The position numbers and the translations under genes are program-made. DNA of 64,000 nucleotides from Shewanella sp. VB17 (lineage in GTDB: Bacteria > Pseudomonadota > Gammaproteobacteria > Enterobacterales > Shewanellaceae): NCBI RefSeq assembly GCF_013248905.1, contig NZ_JABRVS010000001.1, forward strand, positions 930,001 through 994,000. The letters run 5' to 3'. Below, piece after piece: positions 7,541-16,954 of this stretch (the stretch's first letter is position 1; the number at the start of each line of letters is the position of its first letter). Under the pieces are notes generated by a model that searched no databases, had not been told where the DNA came from, and worked only from the letters and a program-made list of their open reading frames with translations.

Positions 7541-9052
7541 TTAGTTTTGAATGACAGTTGCTGTATTGAAATCACCAGTTTGAGTGACTGAAATAGTATT
7601 ATCCATACCTGTTTGAGACCCTAAGGTTAAATTATCGTTACCAGTTTGGGCAATGGTTAGGCTATTACTATCACCCGTAACAATAAAGGCGCCATCATCT
7701 TTACCGCCAATCCAGTTACCATTACCTGTCTGTGTTATCAGTGTGCCATTGTCATCACCGGTAAGAATAAGGTCAATCAGGTTAAGATCGCCTACTTGCG
7801 TCGTTTCTATATCTGTATTATCGACACCTGCAATACTAATAAAGGCTTCGTTATCATTACCATCTTGCTCAATATCTATTTCGTTATCACTGCCTATTAT
7901 CTCAGTTTTGCCAAAGTTAATATTACCTTCTTGGCTAATATCGATAGCGTTATCATCACCCTCTGCATAAGCTTTGAGTTCGTTGCCATCTCCATCACTT
8001 CTTAAGGTAAAATCATTATCGTTGCCGTAGGCACCGAAAGTGGCGAGGTTGGTGTTACCTTCTTGATCCAAAAAGACGTCTGTATCATCGCCTATTGCTT
8101 GAAATACTAGGCTGTTGTTATCACCTTCTTGCTCGATATTGATATCATTATCATTGCCTTGGAGTTCGGCAATAAGAGTCCCACCAATCGTGTTGTTCAT
8201 GCCTATTTGATTGACTTCAAAAAAATTATCATCACCTTGAGCAAAAGACAGAGAAGCAATGTTGTTATCACCTTCTTGATCTATTTCGATTTCATTATCA
8301 GATCCAGAGAGTGCGAATACGGCACCTAAGTTGTTCGCGCCTATTTGACTCATAACGAAATTGTTATCGTTACCGATCAAATCATTGACGGCTGCGGAAT
8401 TTTCACTTCCATCTTGATAAGACTCAAGGTCGTTGTTATCTCCTACTATATTCGGCATCATATTAAGAGATGACATATCCACAGTATTACTCGATCCCAC
8501 TTGAGTTATATCGGCATTGTTATCATTGCCTTCGACGAAAAATGAACTGATGTTACTGTCGCCAGTTTGATTCATGTCTGAGGTATTATTATCACCGATG
8601 AGGCTGGTCGTTGTGTTATTATTAGTCCCATCTTGCATGATATCAGTGCTGTTATTGTGTCCTGTGACGTCCATGCTTGTGTTGTTAAGTTTGTCATACT
8701 GAGCGACATACACTTGGTTATTGTTACCTGTGACCTTAACGTTTGATATGTGTGAATCATCAGTTTGATCGACTTCAATATTATTATCGATGCCTGTTGA
8801 TTCGGTATTGGCTTCGTGGGAAATTCCTTCTTGAACTATCGTTGCCGATTGATCGTTTCCTTCTTGAGTGATCACGGCAATATTGAGATCGCCACTTTGC
8901 TCTATAAAAGCCTCTTGACCTATAGCATTTTCTTCATTGGTCGTTTGTGTAATGGTTGCCGAATTTTGTGAGTCAGCAAAGACTGAGCTGCTCATTCCAA
9001 GTCCTGCTGTTATTGCTAGCGTAAGTATTGTTTTTTTAGTGTGAGATTTCAT
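7541..9052 (-). CDS. csgA: Major curlin subunit CsgA, giant acidic form
   Basis: A 503-residue secreted amyloid subunit. A signal peptide (residues 1-26, ending SSSVFA) is followed almost entirely by curlin repeats of about 22 residues, each in the style GDDN-x-I-x-I-x-Q-x-G-x-x-N; I count about 20, compared with 5 in the 151-residue E. coli CsgA. The repeats are unusually rich in Asp and Asn, so the protein is strongly acidic. The conserved Gln and Asn ladder positions are kept in most repeats; some (GNDNDFTLRSDGDGNE) have lost the Gln. The ATG has AGGGA about 8 bases upstream and lies 15 bases after the csgB stop. The last repeat ends the protein, so no separate C-terminal domain exists. 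Confidence 0.9.
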   Translation of the reverse strand: MKSHTKKTILTLAITAGLGMSSSVFADSQNSATITQTTNEENAIGQEAFIEQSGDLNIAVITQEGNDQSATIVQEGISHEANTESTGIDNNIEVDQTDDSHISNVKVTGNNNQVYVAQYDKLNNTSMDVTGHNNSTDIMQDGTNNNTTTSLIGDNNTSDMNQTGDSNISSFFVEGNDNNADITQVGSSNTVDMSSLNMMPNIVGDNNDLESYQDGSENSAAVNDLIGNDNNFVMSQIGANNLGAVFALSGSDNEIEIDQEGDNNIASLSFAQGDDNFFEVNQIGMNNTIGGTLIAELQGNDNDINIEQEGDNNSLVFQAIGDDTDVFLDQEGNTNLATFGAYGNDNDFTLRSDGDGNELKAYAEGDDNAIDISQEGNINFGKTEIIGSDNEIDIEQDGNDNEAFISIAGVDNTDIETTQVGDLNLIDLILTGDDNGTLITQTGNGNWIGGKDDGAFIVTGDSNSLTIAQTGNDNLTLGSQTGMDNTISVTQTGDFNTATVIQN

Positions 9053-9067
9053 ATGACTTTTCCCTGC

Positions 9068-9496
9068 TTAATATTGTGTTATGGTTATTTCTGCACCATC
9101 AGCAAGCTGCTCGATGGAAAAGTTAGCATGACCAAGTTGATTTAAATTAACTAAGTTATCATTGCCAACTTGCGTGATTGAGGCGTTATTTTCGGTACCG
9201 ACTTGAAGAAGTTCTACTTGGTTATTCTTTCCATGCTGAATGACATCTGCCTGATTACCTTCTCCTATTTGCTGCAAGTAAGCATAATTCTGACTGCCCA
9301 TTTGCATTATTTTTGCTTGGTTAAGAGTGCCTAGTTGAACTAGGTTTATTAGATTTTCTCGTCCACTATTTTCAAGAAGAGTTTGTAGGGTGACAGGTAA
9401 TTCATAGTCATTATTAATGTCTAATTCATCTGCTTGGACACCCATGCCACAACAAATAATCAACATAATTAAAGGCGCGGATTTAAGTACTGGCAC
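9068..9496 (-). CDS. csgB: Curli nucleator protein CsgB
   Basis: A 142-residue minor curlin. After a signal peptide (residues 1 to about 22) and a non-repeat linker containing YELPVTLQTLLENSG, it has about four curlin repeats of the form N-x-A-x-I-x-Q-x-G-x-x-N, for example NQAKIMQMGSQNYAYLQQIG. CsgB is retained at the surface and templates CsgA polymerisation. The start is a GTG with AAGGA 8 bases upstream. It precedes csgA in the usual csgBA order; size and the degenerate last repeat match CsgB (E. coli 151). Confidence 0.88.
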   Translation of the reverse strand: MPVLKSAPLIMLIICCGMGVQADELDINNDYELPVTLQTLLENSGRENLINLVQLGTLNQAKIMQMGSQNYAYLQQIGEGNQADVIQHGKNNQVELLQVGTENNASITQVGNDNLVNLNQLGHANFSIEQLADGAEITITQY

Positions 9497-9973
9497 TTTT
9501 ATATTCCTTTTTTATGAGTTTTAGGTTGATCTCACTTTAGAACCGCTCAAATTCGTGGGGCATTTTTTTAGATATCTCGCTTACTGCGATAGATCCAAAT
9601 GACTATCCAAGTTACAGCGCTGTAAAAATGTCGCAATCGGAAGAAAGGTCTATTTATAAAAAGTCAAAATAATAAATTAAAAAAATAGGTAGATATCTAT
9701 TAAGATTATATTTTATAAATGTTTTTTATATTTCTTTGTTTTTCTAAATTGTATATTCGGTTACGTAAGTAAGATAATGGAAGTAGTGCAAAGGTTGTAA
9801 TCAATCTCCTTTGGCTTTTAAAACAGTGTATTTATGCCAACAATTATTTTGTGAAAAACATCGCGCACTGGAATTTTATGTTGAGACTTTACCTGTAGGC
9901 AGGATAACTACTGAAAAGTTATATAAGGCATGGATTCTGGATCAGAATATTCAAGAATAAAGGAAGCCAGAAT
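9497..9973. promoter_or_regulatory. Divergent control region between csgB and the S8 protease gene
   Basis: A 477-base gene-free region that must hold both the csgBA promoter and the protease promoter. It contains the perfect 14-bp palindrome TTACAGCGCTGTAA at 9612-9625, which lies 116-129 bases upstream of the csgB start codon, followed by very A+T-rich sequence. A dimeric regulator such as the CsgD-like protein could bind the palindrome, but nothing in the sequence proves this. No coding region was seen. Confidence 0.5.
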
Positions 9974-12484
9974 ATGTTTAATAAGCTGTCACCTATCGCA
10001 CTTGCTATTACAGGTATTATCACGGTATCTGCAGTGCCTGTTCAAGCTAAATTGATTCAACATGAGTATGTAAAAGATTCAATTTTAGTTGTATACAAAG
10101 ACAATACGACTAAGTCTGATCGCCTTTCTGCTCAACGTCTAGTTCGTGGTTTTACTAGAGATGTTAATGCCGATGGCGTTGATGATATGTTTGCTAATTT
10201 ATTGGGCGGCAGATTATCAACACTTACGTTAAGTTCAGGCTCAGATGTGTTTACCGCGATTAAAATGATCAGTCAGCATCCTGCGGTAAAATATGCAGAG
10301 CCTAATTATGTTATTAAAGCGATAGGTGCGCCTGATGATCCGGATTTTGTTTCTCTTTGGGCGATGAATAATACCGGGCAAAATGGTGGTACAGCGGATG
10401 CCGATATTGATGCTGTAGAAGCGTGGGATATAACCACGGGCGATGCAAGTCTTGTTATTGGCGTAATAGATACGGGTGTGGATTACAATCATCCCGATTT
10501 GCAAGGTAATATTTGGACTAATCCAAATGAAATTGCTAATAATAATATTGATGATGATGGTAATGGTGTTGTTGATGATGTTCATGGATTTAGTGCAGTG
10601 AATAATAGTGGCGATCCCATGGACGTTAATGGACACGGAACCCATGTTTCGGGAACAATTGGCGCTAAAGGTAATAACGACATCGGTGTTGTGGGGGTCA
10701 ATTGGGATGTCTCTATCATTGGTTGTCAATTCCTCGATGCTGGCGGCTCTGGCTCTACTGAAGGTGCGATTGCCTGTATCGATTATTTGACCGATCTTAA
10801 AAAGAATTATGGTGTCGATATTAAAGCGACGAATAATTCGTGGGGTGGGGGTGGTTTTAGCCAAGCATTAAAAGATTCGATTGAATCTGCTGGTGATGCT
10901 GGGATCTTATTTTTCGCAGCAGCAGGTAACAGTGCGCGTGATAACGATGTCACTCCCAGTTACCCAGCGAGTTATGATTCAGATGCTGTGATGGCGATTG
11001 CAAGTACTGATCGTAATGACAATATGTCCAGTTTTTCCCAGTGGGGGCGAGTAAGCGTTGATATGGGGGCACCAGGTTCGTCAATTTTGTCGACTACGCC
11101 TGGCAATCGCTATGATACGTATTCAGGTACGTCGATGGCAACACCACACATGACAGGAGCAGCGGCCTTAGTTTGGTCGATTAATCCTGATTTAACTCTG
11201 CTTGAAATGAAGCAACTTCTCATGGATTCAGGTGACCTTAATGATGATTTAGCAGGGAAAAGTGTGGGAGGAACGCGTTTAAACCTTGCTAAAGCACTTG
11301 ACATGGCTGATCCATCTCCAAGTTATCGATTTACAGTAAGCCCAGCTTCTCAGACGATAGAAGCTGGCATGGCAGCTAGTTATGATTTTGGTCTGGGTAG
11401 TGTGGCGGGGTGGGATGGCTCAGTAGAATTAAGCGTTGCAGTTTCTCCTTCGTTAGAAGGTGTGTCGCTATCAACTGATGCTGTGATGGCGGGTGATAGC
11501 TTTACCGCAGATATAATGACCACTGCGATGACTCCTTGGGGTGATTATGCTATTACAGTATCGGGTAATGACGGCGTAATAGAGAAGAGTAAAACGGTAT
11601 TTCTAACTGTACTCCCACAAGGTATCGCTGATTATACTTATAGCAATGATAATGCGGTTGATATACCAGACAATGATCCAAATGGGATCGTGAGTCATAT
11701 TGAAGTAGCTGACACATTAGAGGTCTTTGGTGTGAGTGCTGATGTCGATATCACCCATACGTGGAGTGGTGATCTTATCGTTAAGTTGACTTCACCACAA
11801 GGGACTGAAACTGTATTGCATAACCTTGCTGGAGGCAGTGCGGATGATATTGTGAAGAGCTGGGAACTGACTGATTTCAATGGTGAGATGGCTACAGGAA
11901 CCTGGACATTGTCAGTGAGTGATAATGCAGGTGCTGATGTGGGTATGCTTAATCATTGGGGAATGGTGATTTCAGGATTGGGTGGTGACGTCACTGACGC
12001 ACCAGTGGCTGGTTTTGATTATAACGTCGATGGCTTACAGGCTAGCTTTACCAATACCAGTACCGATACCAATAATGACATCGTTAGCTATAGCTGGAGT
12101 TTTGGTGACGGCGGTCATTCAATAGCGATGAATCCGACTTATACTTATGCTACATCAGGTCATTATACAGCGTCACTGACCGTGACCGATGCTGAAGGAA
12201 ATACGGATACTGTCAGTATGGATCTTGATGTATTTGATGCGACAATTACGGCAGAAGTTATCCGAGCTAAAGTGTCTCGTACTGGACGTGCTTTGGTTGA
12301 CTTGAGCTGGGATGGGGCTGCAGGAGTGTGGGTAACTGTTTACCGAGATGGAAAGAGGGTCGCAACGACTGGCAATGATGGCCGTTATCGTGACCGTTTC
12401 AGTAATGCTCCAGCATCGGTTGAGTATAAAATCTGTGAAACGAACATGACTTTATGTTCAGATCCGATTGTTGCTCAATTTTAA
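9974..12484 (+). CDS. Secreted subtilisin-like serine protease (S8) with P domain and PKD domain
   Basis: An 836-residue secreted endopeptidase. Order: signal peptide (1-25), inhibitor-I9-like propeptide (about 35-112), S8 catalytic domain with Asp166 (GVIDTGVD), His221 (NGHGTHVSG) and Ser387 (SGTSMATPHM), a P/pro-protein convertase domain (about 555-670, with HTWSGDLIVKLTSPQGT and GTWTLSVSDNAG), a PKD domain (about 680-755, with YSWSFGDGGHS), and a C-terminal beta-type segment. All three catalytic residues are present. The start has AAGGA upstream. A strong terminator follows at 12507. Such enzymes serve extracellular protein breakdown; substrate unknown. Confidence 0.92.
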   Translation: MFNKLSPIALAITGIITVSAVPVQAKLIQHEYVKDSILVVYKDNTTKSDRLSAQRLVRGFTRDVNADGVDDMFANLLGGRLSTLTLSSGSDVFTAIKMISQHPAVKYAEPNYVIKAIGAPDDPDFVSLWAMNNTGQNGGTADADIDAVEAWDITTGDASLVIGVIDTGVDYNHPDLQGNIWTNPNEIANNNIDDDGNGVVDDVHGFSAVNNSGDPMDVNGHGTHVSGTIGAKGNNDIGVVGVNWDVSIIGCQFLDAGGSGSTEGAIACIDYLTDLKKNYGVDIKATNNSWGGGGFSQALKDSIESAGDAGILFFAAAGNSARDNDVTPSYPASYDSDAVMAIASTDRNDNMSSFSQWGRVSVDMGAPGSSILSTTPGNRYDTYSGTSMATPHMTGAAALVWSINPDLTLLEMKQLLMDSGDLNDDLAGKSVGGTRLNLAKALDMADPSPSYRFTVSPASQTIEAGMAASYDFGLGSVAGWDGSVELSVAVSPSLEGVSLSTDAVMAGDSFTADIMTTAMTPWGDYAITVSGNDGVIEKSKTVFLTVLPQGIADYTYSNDNAVDIPDNDPNGIVSHIEVADTLEVFGVSADVDITHTWSGDLIVKLTSPQGTETVLHNLAGGSADDIVKSWELTDFNGEMATGTWTLSVSDNAGADVGMLNHWGMVISGLGGDVTDAPVAGFDYNVDGLQASFTNTSTDTNNDIVSYSWSFGDGGHSIAMNPTYTYATSGHYTASLTVTDAEGNTDTVSMDLDVFDATITAEVIRAKVSRTGRALVDLSWDGAAGVWVTVYRDGKRVATTGNDGRYRDRFSNAPASVEYKICETNMTLCSDPIVAQF

Positions 12485-12506
12485 AAGTCGACAGTAAAAT
12501 ATTGTT

Positions 12507-12530
12507 AGCGGCCTTAAGGCCGCTTTTTTT
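12507..12530 (+). terminator. Terminator after the S8 protease gene
   Basis: Perfect stem AGCGGCC/GGCCGCT with loop TTAA followed by seven T, 22 bases after the protease stop. It lies between two convergent genes and could also impede minus-strand transcription from the collagenase gene, though that side has no T tract. Confidence 0.9.
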
Positions 12531-12565
12531 GGATAGAATATGATGGATTCTCGGTTGCAATTACA

Positions 12566-15500
12566 CTACTTTAGATCCACTTGAAGCGCGACTCCAGAGC
12601 TGGGTATCTCACTGAGCAATGTAATGTAATACCAGCCAGAAGCTGGATTGCGTATGTTGAAGTTTTCACTTGTGCTATCAGGGGTTGTCGAAGCAAGATC
12701 GTAGCGATTGGCATTGGGCCAAGTTGTGCCACCATACAGGCTGATATCTCCGCTGCCATATGCTGAACTAACGGTGAGTTCATTGACTCCCTCATCAATC
12801 CAAAGTGAGTAATAGTTGATACCATCAGTAGAGCAAACAGCTTCACCTGATGTTAAGATAACCTTATTGACGGGAGTGAGTGTTTGGCATGCGTCTTTTA
12901 TCCGCGATGTATTGGTATTGAGATCAACCGTGACGGTTACACCATTAAATTCAGTCTCAGTATCAAGAGTAATGTAGCGCCAGCCACTATCGACAGTGAC
13001 ATGTAAAGCTTCACTATTTCCCGTATTGGTTGAGCTGGATTGATATTGAGTACTAGTGGCCCAAGTATCGGCATTGAAATAAACATTGGCATCACCCTCG
13101 CCCCCTGATGTGGTGATGGAAAGTTGGGTATTATCTTCTTCTATATAGACGAATAAGTTATTTTCACCACCGCTAATACATTCACTTTTTCCGAGTGTTA
13201 ATTGACCTTGAGTGATGGTTGCTGCGCCACAATGGTCAATAGGAGTGGAGGGTGGCTCTTTGCCATTGTCAGCCTCTTGGGCTGGATCTGGGTCGGCAAT
13301 GACCTCAATGGTACTGACCAGTAAATCTACACCACCAAAATCACCAGAAAGCGTAAAATAATGCCAGTTCTCATTTGGATCCATGGTCACTTTAATCACT
13401 TCATGGTTACCATTACCTATCCCATAACCATCATTTGATTCGCCGCTTGCCCAGCCTGTCGTGCTGTAATATATGTCGGCATCGCCCCACCCACCACCGA
13501 CTTTAACCCAAATGTCTTCGCTGGTTTTATTGACATTGGCAATGGCAAAATGGGTACTGCCATTTTGTGAATAAATACACTCAATAGGCGTATCAAATTC
13601 TAGGCTAGTTTGATCATTATAGCGGTAGGCTTCATCCGTGACTTCACAGGGAGAGTAGTCTGTGCTGTTCGTTATTTTAGGGCCTGTCCAGTTACTCACA
13701 GTACCACTTGGGAGTGCATCAATATCAGATGGACCTGTGTCGACGATGCCATTATCAATAACGCTTAACCCACTGGTGAGCCAGCCGTTCCATTCGTTGT
13801 CATATCGAGTACCGATACTATCCATCAATATTTGGTATTCTTTATATTGATCATTACGAAGATAAGATAAGATTTGATCAACATCTGATTGATGGTTCTC
13901 AAACATAAAGCGTACTGCTAAGTATCCCCAGCGATAAATACGATCTTGACCTGAGTCATATTGATTTTTGAAGATAGTCGACAACGGAAATTCAGCTGTT
14001 TCTCCCATCGTAATAGCGGCAGTATAGCCATTACGATAAGAAATATATTCCGCTAATCCTTCTATCCACCAAATGGTGTTTTCAGAGAGTCCGTGATCAA
14101 AGTTACCATGTAAGTTATAGCGTCCATCTAAGTAGTGCACATACTCATGCTGAAGGTTCCATATATGAAAGTCTGGTTGACGCCATTGGGCTTCATAGGC
14201 GATAAATCTGGCCTGATTTTTGATAGCTGCAGGAGAGCCTTCTAAATACATACCACCATTATTGGTGTCTATGCCAAAGAATGTGCCAGCATAAGATTGA
14301 TAATTATTTGAACTATCAAATATGATTAATTCAAGGGCCTCGTTATTGTCATTGTTAACTGGGATGTTATGTGTTGCTAATTTGCTGTGAAAGAAGCGCT
14401 CCTGCTCTCTGAGCACGTCGCAAGCCCACTTAGCTTGATCTTGGTAGAGTGCTTGTGCGCGCATTTTTAGGGTGTCTGAACATTGCCAGTTAAAGCCGAG
14501 GGTATCTGTTTCCAGCTGTGTTTTATATCCGCAAATAAGGTAGTCATTACAGTTGGAACGGTCGTAATAATCTGCCATCTCAGCAGCGGCTAGCCAAATT
14601 TCATTGGATTCATCATTTTTATTACTGCTATTGAGTACGGTTTTGACTAAGGCCGTAGTCCTGATTTTCATCTCTGGAATATAATACAGTCGTGCCATTT
14701 CACGCACACTGTTGACTAACACATATTTAGCATCAGTACCGATTAAGTGTCTATTTCTGAGTTGAAAGTGATTGAGCGAGTCGAGAATACTGTGATCCGT
14801 TGCGAATAGGGCCTGCATCTCATCATCCCATTGCCCTCTAAATAATGTGGTGAAGACAGCATTAGCGGCATGATTCATGTTTGGGTTTGCTTGCCAAGAC
14901 GCATCATATTCACTAAGCACTCGTTTCGTTATATGGTTAAAGTCGGCACCTAATCCAGCTGAATCTATCAAAATGAGAGATTCCTTTAATAGCCCAGCAT
15001 TCTCATCGGTTACTTCCCATATATGACTGTTATTGAAGATATTTGTGAGCGAAATTTTAATATTTGCTTTTACTGCACTGGTGTAGGGCTGTATATATTG
15101 AGGGCTATAGAATTGCACATAGAGTGCGGCACGCAGAAAGTAGATAAGGGATTCGACCCCAGAAGTGTCAACACCTGTGTAATGTTGCGCTCGAAAACCT
15201 ATTTCGCTAGCAACAGTGAATATGTTGGCTTCGCTAAAGAGTGCAGTGGCATTAATGCCTTTGAGGGCATAAAGTGGGCTAACACATTGTGGATCTGACT
15301 TTACAAGTTGATTGACCAGAGCAGGGCCGCTTAACCCAATAAAGTCACTGCAATGATTGACAGCAGCGGATCCAGTTGGCCCCGTTAATCCGGGCATAGC
15401 GTTAGCCGTTTTGTCGTTTACCCAAGGGGATAGTGTTTGTGTTAATGGTAATGCTGCAGAAAGACCAGTCTCTGTTAGGCTCAAATGTGTAGGGTGTTTG

Positions 15501-15571
15501 ATGCTTGGCTGACTAATAGAATTAAAGCTTGCCGCTAAACTTAATGCGACGACGAGATATTTTAATTTCAT
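12566..15571 (-). CDS. Secreted M9-family collagenase with C-terminal PPC domains
   Basis: A 1,001-residue secreted zinc metallopeptidase of the M9 family (Vibrio-type collagenase). Signal peptide at 1-20; M9 N-terminal activator region with CSDFIGLSGPALVNQL near residue 75; catalytic domain with HEYVH at 475-479 and the downstream glutamate ligand in EGLAEY (504-509). The C-terminal third has three pre-peptidase C-terminal (PPC)-like beta domains (about 660-760, 785-870, 895-1001), each ending in a W-x-Y/H-F/I-T-L-style strand. Vibrio collagenases are generally shorter. The start has GGAG 5 bases upstream. It degrades collagen or gelatin outside the cell, and converges on the S8 protease gene. 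Confidence 0.92.
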   Translation of the reverse strand: MKLKYLVVALSLAASFNSISQPSIKHPTHLSLTETGLSAALPLTQTLSPWVNDKTANAMPGLTGPTGSAAVNHCSDFIGLSGPALVNQLVKSDPQCVSPLYALKGINATALFSEANIFTVASEIGFRAQHYTGVDTSGVESLIYFLRAALYVQFYSPQYIQPYTSAVKANIKISLTNIFNNSHIWEVTDENAGLLKESLILIDSAGLGADFNHITKRVLSEYDASWQANPNMNHAANAVFTTLFRGQWDDEMQALFATDHSILDSLNHFQLRNRHLIGTDAKYVLVNSVREMARLYYIPEMKIRTTALVKTVLNSSNKNDESNEIWLAAAEMADYYDRSNCNDYLICGYKTQLETDTLGFNWQCSDTLKMRAQALYQDQAKWACDVLREQERFFHSKLATHNIPVNNDNNEALELIIFDSSNNYQSYAGTFFGIDTNNGGMYLEGSPAAIKNQARFIAYEAQWRQPDFHIWNLQHEYVHYLDGRYNLHGNFDHGLSENTIWWIEGLAEYISYRNGYTAAITMGETAEFPLSTIFKNQYDSGQDRIYRWGYLAVRFMFENHQSDVDQILSYLRNDQYKEYQILMDSIGTRYDNEWNGWLTSGLSVIDNGIVDTGPSDIDALPSGTVSNWTGPKITNSTDYSPCEVTDEAYRYNDQTSLEFDTPIECIYSQNGSTHFAIANVNKTSEDIWVKVGGGWGDADIYYSTTGWASGESNDGYGIGNGNHEVIKVTMDPNENWHYFTLSGDFGGVDLLVSTIEVIADPDPAQEADNGKEPPSTPIDHCGAATITQGQLTLGKSECISGGENNLFVYIEEDNTQLSITTSGGEGDANVYFNADTWATSTQYQSSSTNTGNSEALHVTVDSGWRYITLDTETEFNGVTVTVDLNTNTSRIKDACQTLTPVNKVILTSGEAVCSTDGINYYSLWIDEGVNELTVSSAYGSGDISLYGGTTWPNANRYDLASTTPDSTSENFNIRNPASGWYYITLLSEIPSSGVALQVDLK

Positions 15572-15899
15572 ATTAACTCCATTTTTTTATTGTTAGTACG
15601 GATGCTTATCTATTAGTAAGGCGTCCATAGCATCGCTTTTATGTCGATAAATTTAGATATCGTTTCTCTTAGGCTGAAATTGATGGTTTATCTGAGCGAA
15701 GGTATTTTTAATCAATACGTTAAATTTTTATGCGATGTTTATGGATGTGCTTTAGATTATTTTTTAAGGGATTAAATAGAGGATGCTAATTGATTAATGC
15801 TGTTAATATGGCTGGTTATTTCTCTGTGACGATTAAAGATTGATTTACGGTTATTTGAGGTGTAACAATATCAAATCATTATTGTAATAAGACAAAATT
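15572..15899. other. Divergent spacer between collagenase and oxidoreductase genes
   Basis: A 328-base A+T-rich region without a gene. Both flanking genes are transcribed away from it, so it must contain two promoters; I could not assign boxes or an operator. Confidence 0.4.
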
Positions 15900-16940
15900 A
15901 TGCTAAGTAATTCACTGCCTCAAGAGCACGCTCACGTGACTTATGATATGCCCGGTCAACCTAGTGTGCTGTATCTTGCACGATCTCCATTGCCGCAAAT
16001 AGAGGCGGAACAAGTGTTAATTAAGGTGCATGCAGCTGGTCTGAATGGTCCTGATTTAGCTCAGAGAAAAGGACTTTATCCAGCACCTCAAGGGGCAAGT
16101 CCTATTTTGGGCTTAGAGGTTGCCGGTGAAATTGTAGAAATTGGGGCTGAAGTCAATCAGTGGCAGCTTGGCGATCAAATCTGCGCCTTAGTTCCAGGTG
16201 GTGGATACGGAGAATATGTGGTGACGGATGCTAAGCATTGCTTACCAATTCCTAGAGGCTGGCGCTATCAAGATGCCGCAGCGATTGTGGAAACTTTTTT
16301 CACTGTTTGGGGAAACCTGTTTATGCGCGCTGGATTAAAGGTGGGTGAAACAGTCTTGATTCAGGGTGGCTCTGGAGGGGTCGGCAGTGCTGCTATTGTG
16401 TTGGCTAAGGCATTCGGAGCCCGTGTGATAGTGACGTCTGGTAGTGATGAAAAGTGTGATTATTGCTTACACTTAGGGGCCGACCTTACGATTAATTATC
16501 ATGATGATTTTGTGAAACCTGTTATGAAATATACGCAGGGGAAAGGTGTTGAAGTGGTGTTCGATGTGGCGGGTGGTGATTTTATTAATCAAAACCTTAA
16601 GGTGTTAGCTGTCGATGGGCGTATGGTGTCCATTGCTATGCAAAGGGGGATGACAGCTAACGTTGATATTTTTCGGATCATGGCCAAACGATTAACTTGG
16701 ACTGGATCGACACTAAGGCCACAGAGCGCTGCGGCTAAAGCCGAAATAGCGGCTGAATTGTTAGAAAAAGTTTGGCCATTGATGGGATCAGATCCTATCA
16801 ATAACGATAAACTTAAACCACATATTTTTGCTGAATTTTCTCTCGATGACTGTGTCAAAGCGCATGAGTTGATGGAATCCGGACATCATAGAGGTAAGTT
16901 AGTATTGTCTCTTCTTGCCGAAAAAAATAAGCCCACTTAG
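15900..16940 (+). CDS. Zinc-free NAD(P)H:quinone oxidoreductase-like protein (MDR family)
   Basis: A 346-residue member of the medium-chain dehydrogenase/reductase superfamily, closest to the quinone oxidoreductase/PIG3 group. The GroES-like N-terminal domain holds AAGLNGPDLAQRKGLYP (near 42-58), the usual QOR signature region without the catalytic zinc cysteine. The Rossmann domain has the NADPH-binding GGSGGVGSAA near 155-164. It probably reduces quinones or reactive enones with NADPH in the cytoplasm. It is a single gene with no operon partner; no strong ribosome binding site was seen before the ATG. The exact substrate cannot be read from the sequence. Confidence 0.88.
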   Translation: MLSNSLPQEHAHVTYDMPGQPSVLYLARSPLPQIEAEQVLIKVHAAGLNGPDLAQRKGLYPAPQGASPILGLEVAGEIVEIGAEVNQWQLGDQICALVPGGGYGEYVVTDAKHCLPIPRGWRYQDAAAIVETFFTVWGNLFMRAGLKVGETVLIQGGSGGVGSAAIVLAKAFGARVIVTSGSDEKCDYCLHLGADLTINYHDDFVKPVMKYTQGKGVEVVFDVAGGDFINQNLKVLAVDGRMVSIAMQRGMTANVDIFRIMAKRLTWTGSTLRPQSAAAKAEIAAELLEKVWPLMGSDPINNDKLKPHIFAEFSLDDCVKAHELMESGHHRGKLVLSLLAEKNKPT

Positions 16941-16954
16941 TCGGTAGGCTTATT
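16926..16954. terminator. Hairpin overlapping the end of the oxidoreductase gene
   Basis: Perfect 8-bp inverted repeat AATAAGCC/GGCTTATT around the stop codon. A run of A precedes it, so it reads as a classic terminator (stem plus T tract) on the minus strand, while on the plus strand no T tract follows. It may act in either direction. Confidence 0.45.

Noticed and set aside
7653..8329. Plus-strand open frames across csgA
   Set aside because: They mirror the repetitive curlin codons on the other strand and show no independent features.
10241..10864. 207-codon minus-strand frame inside the S8 protease gene
   Set aside because: Shadow frame opposite a well supported protease domain.
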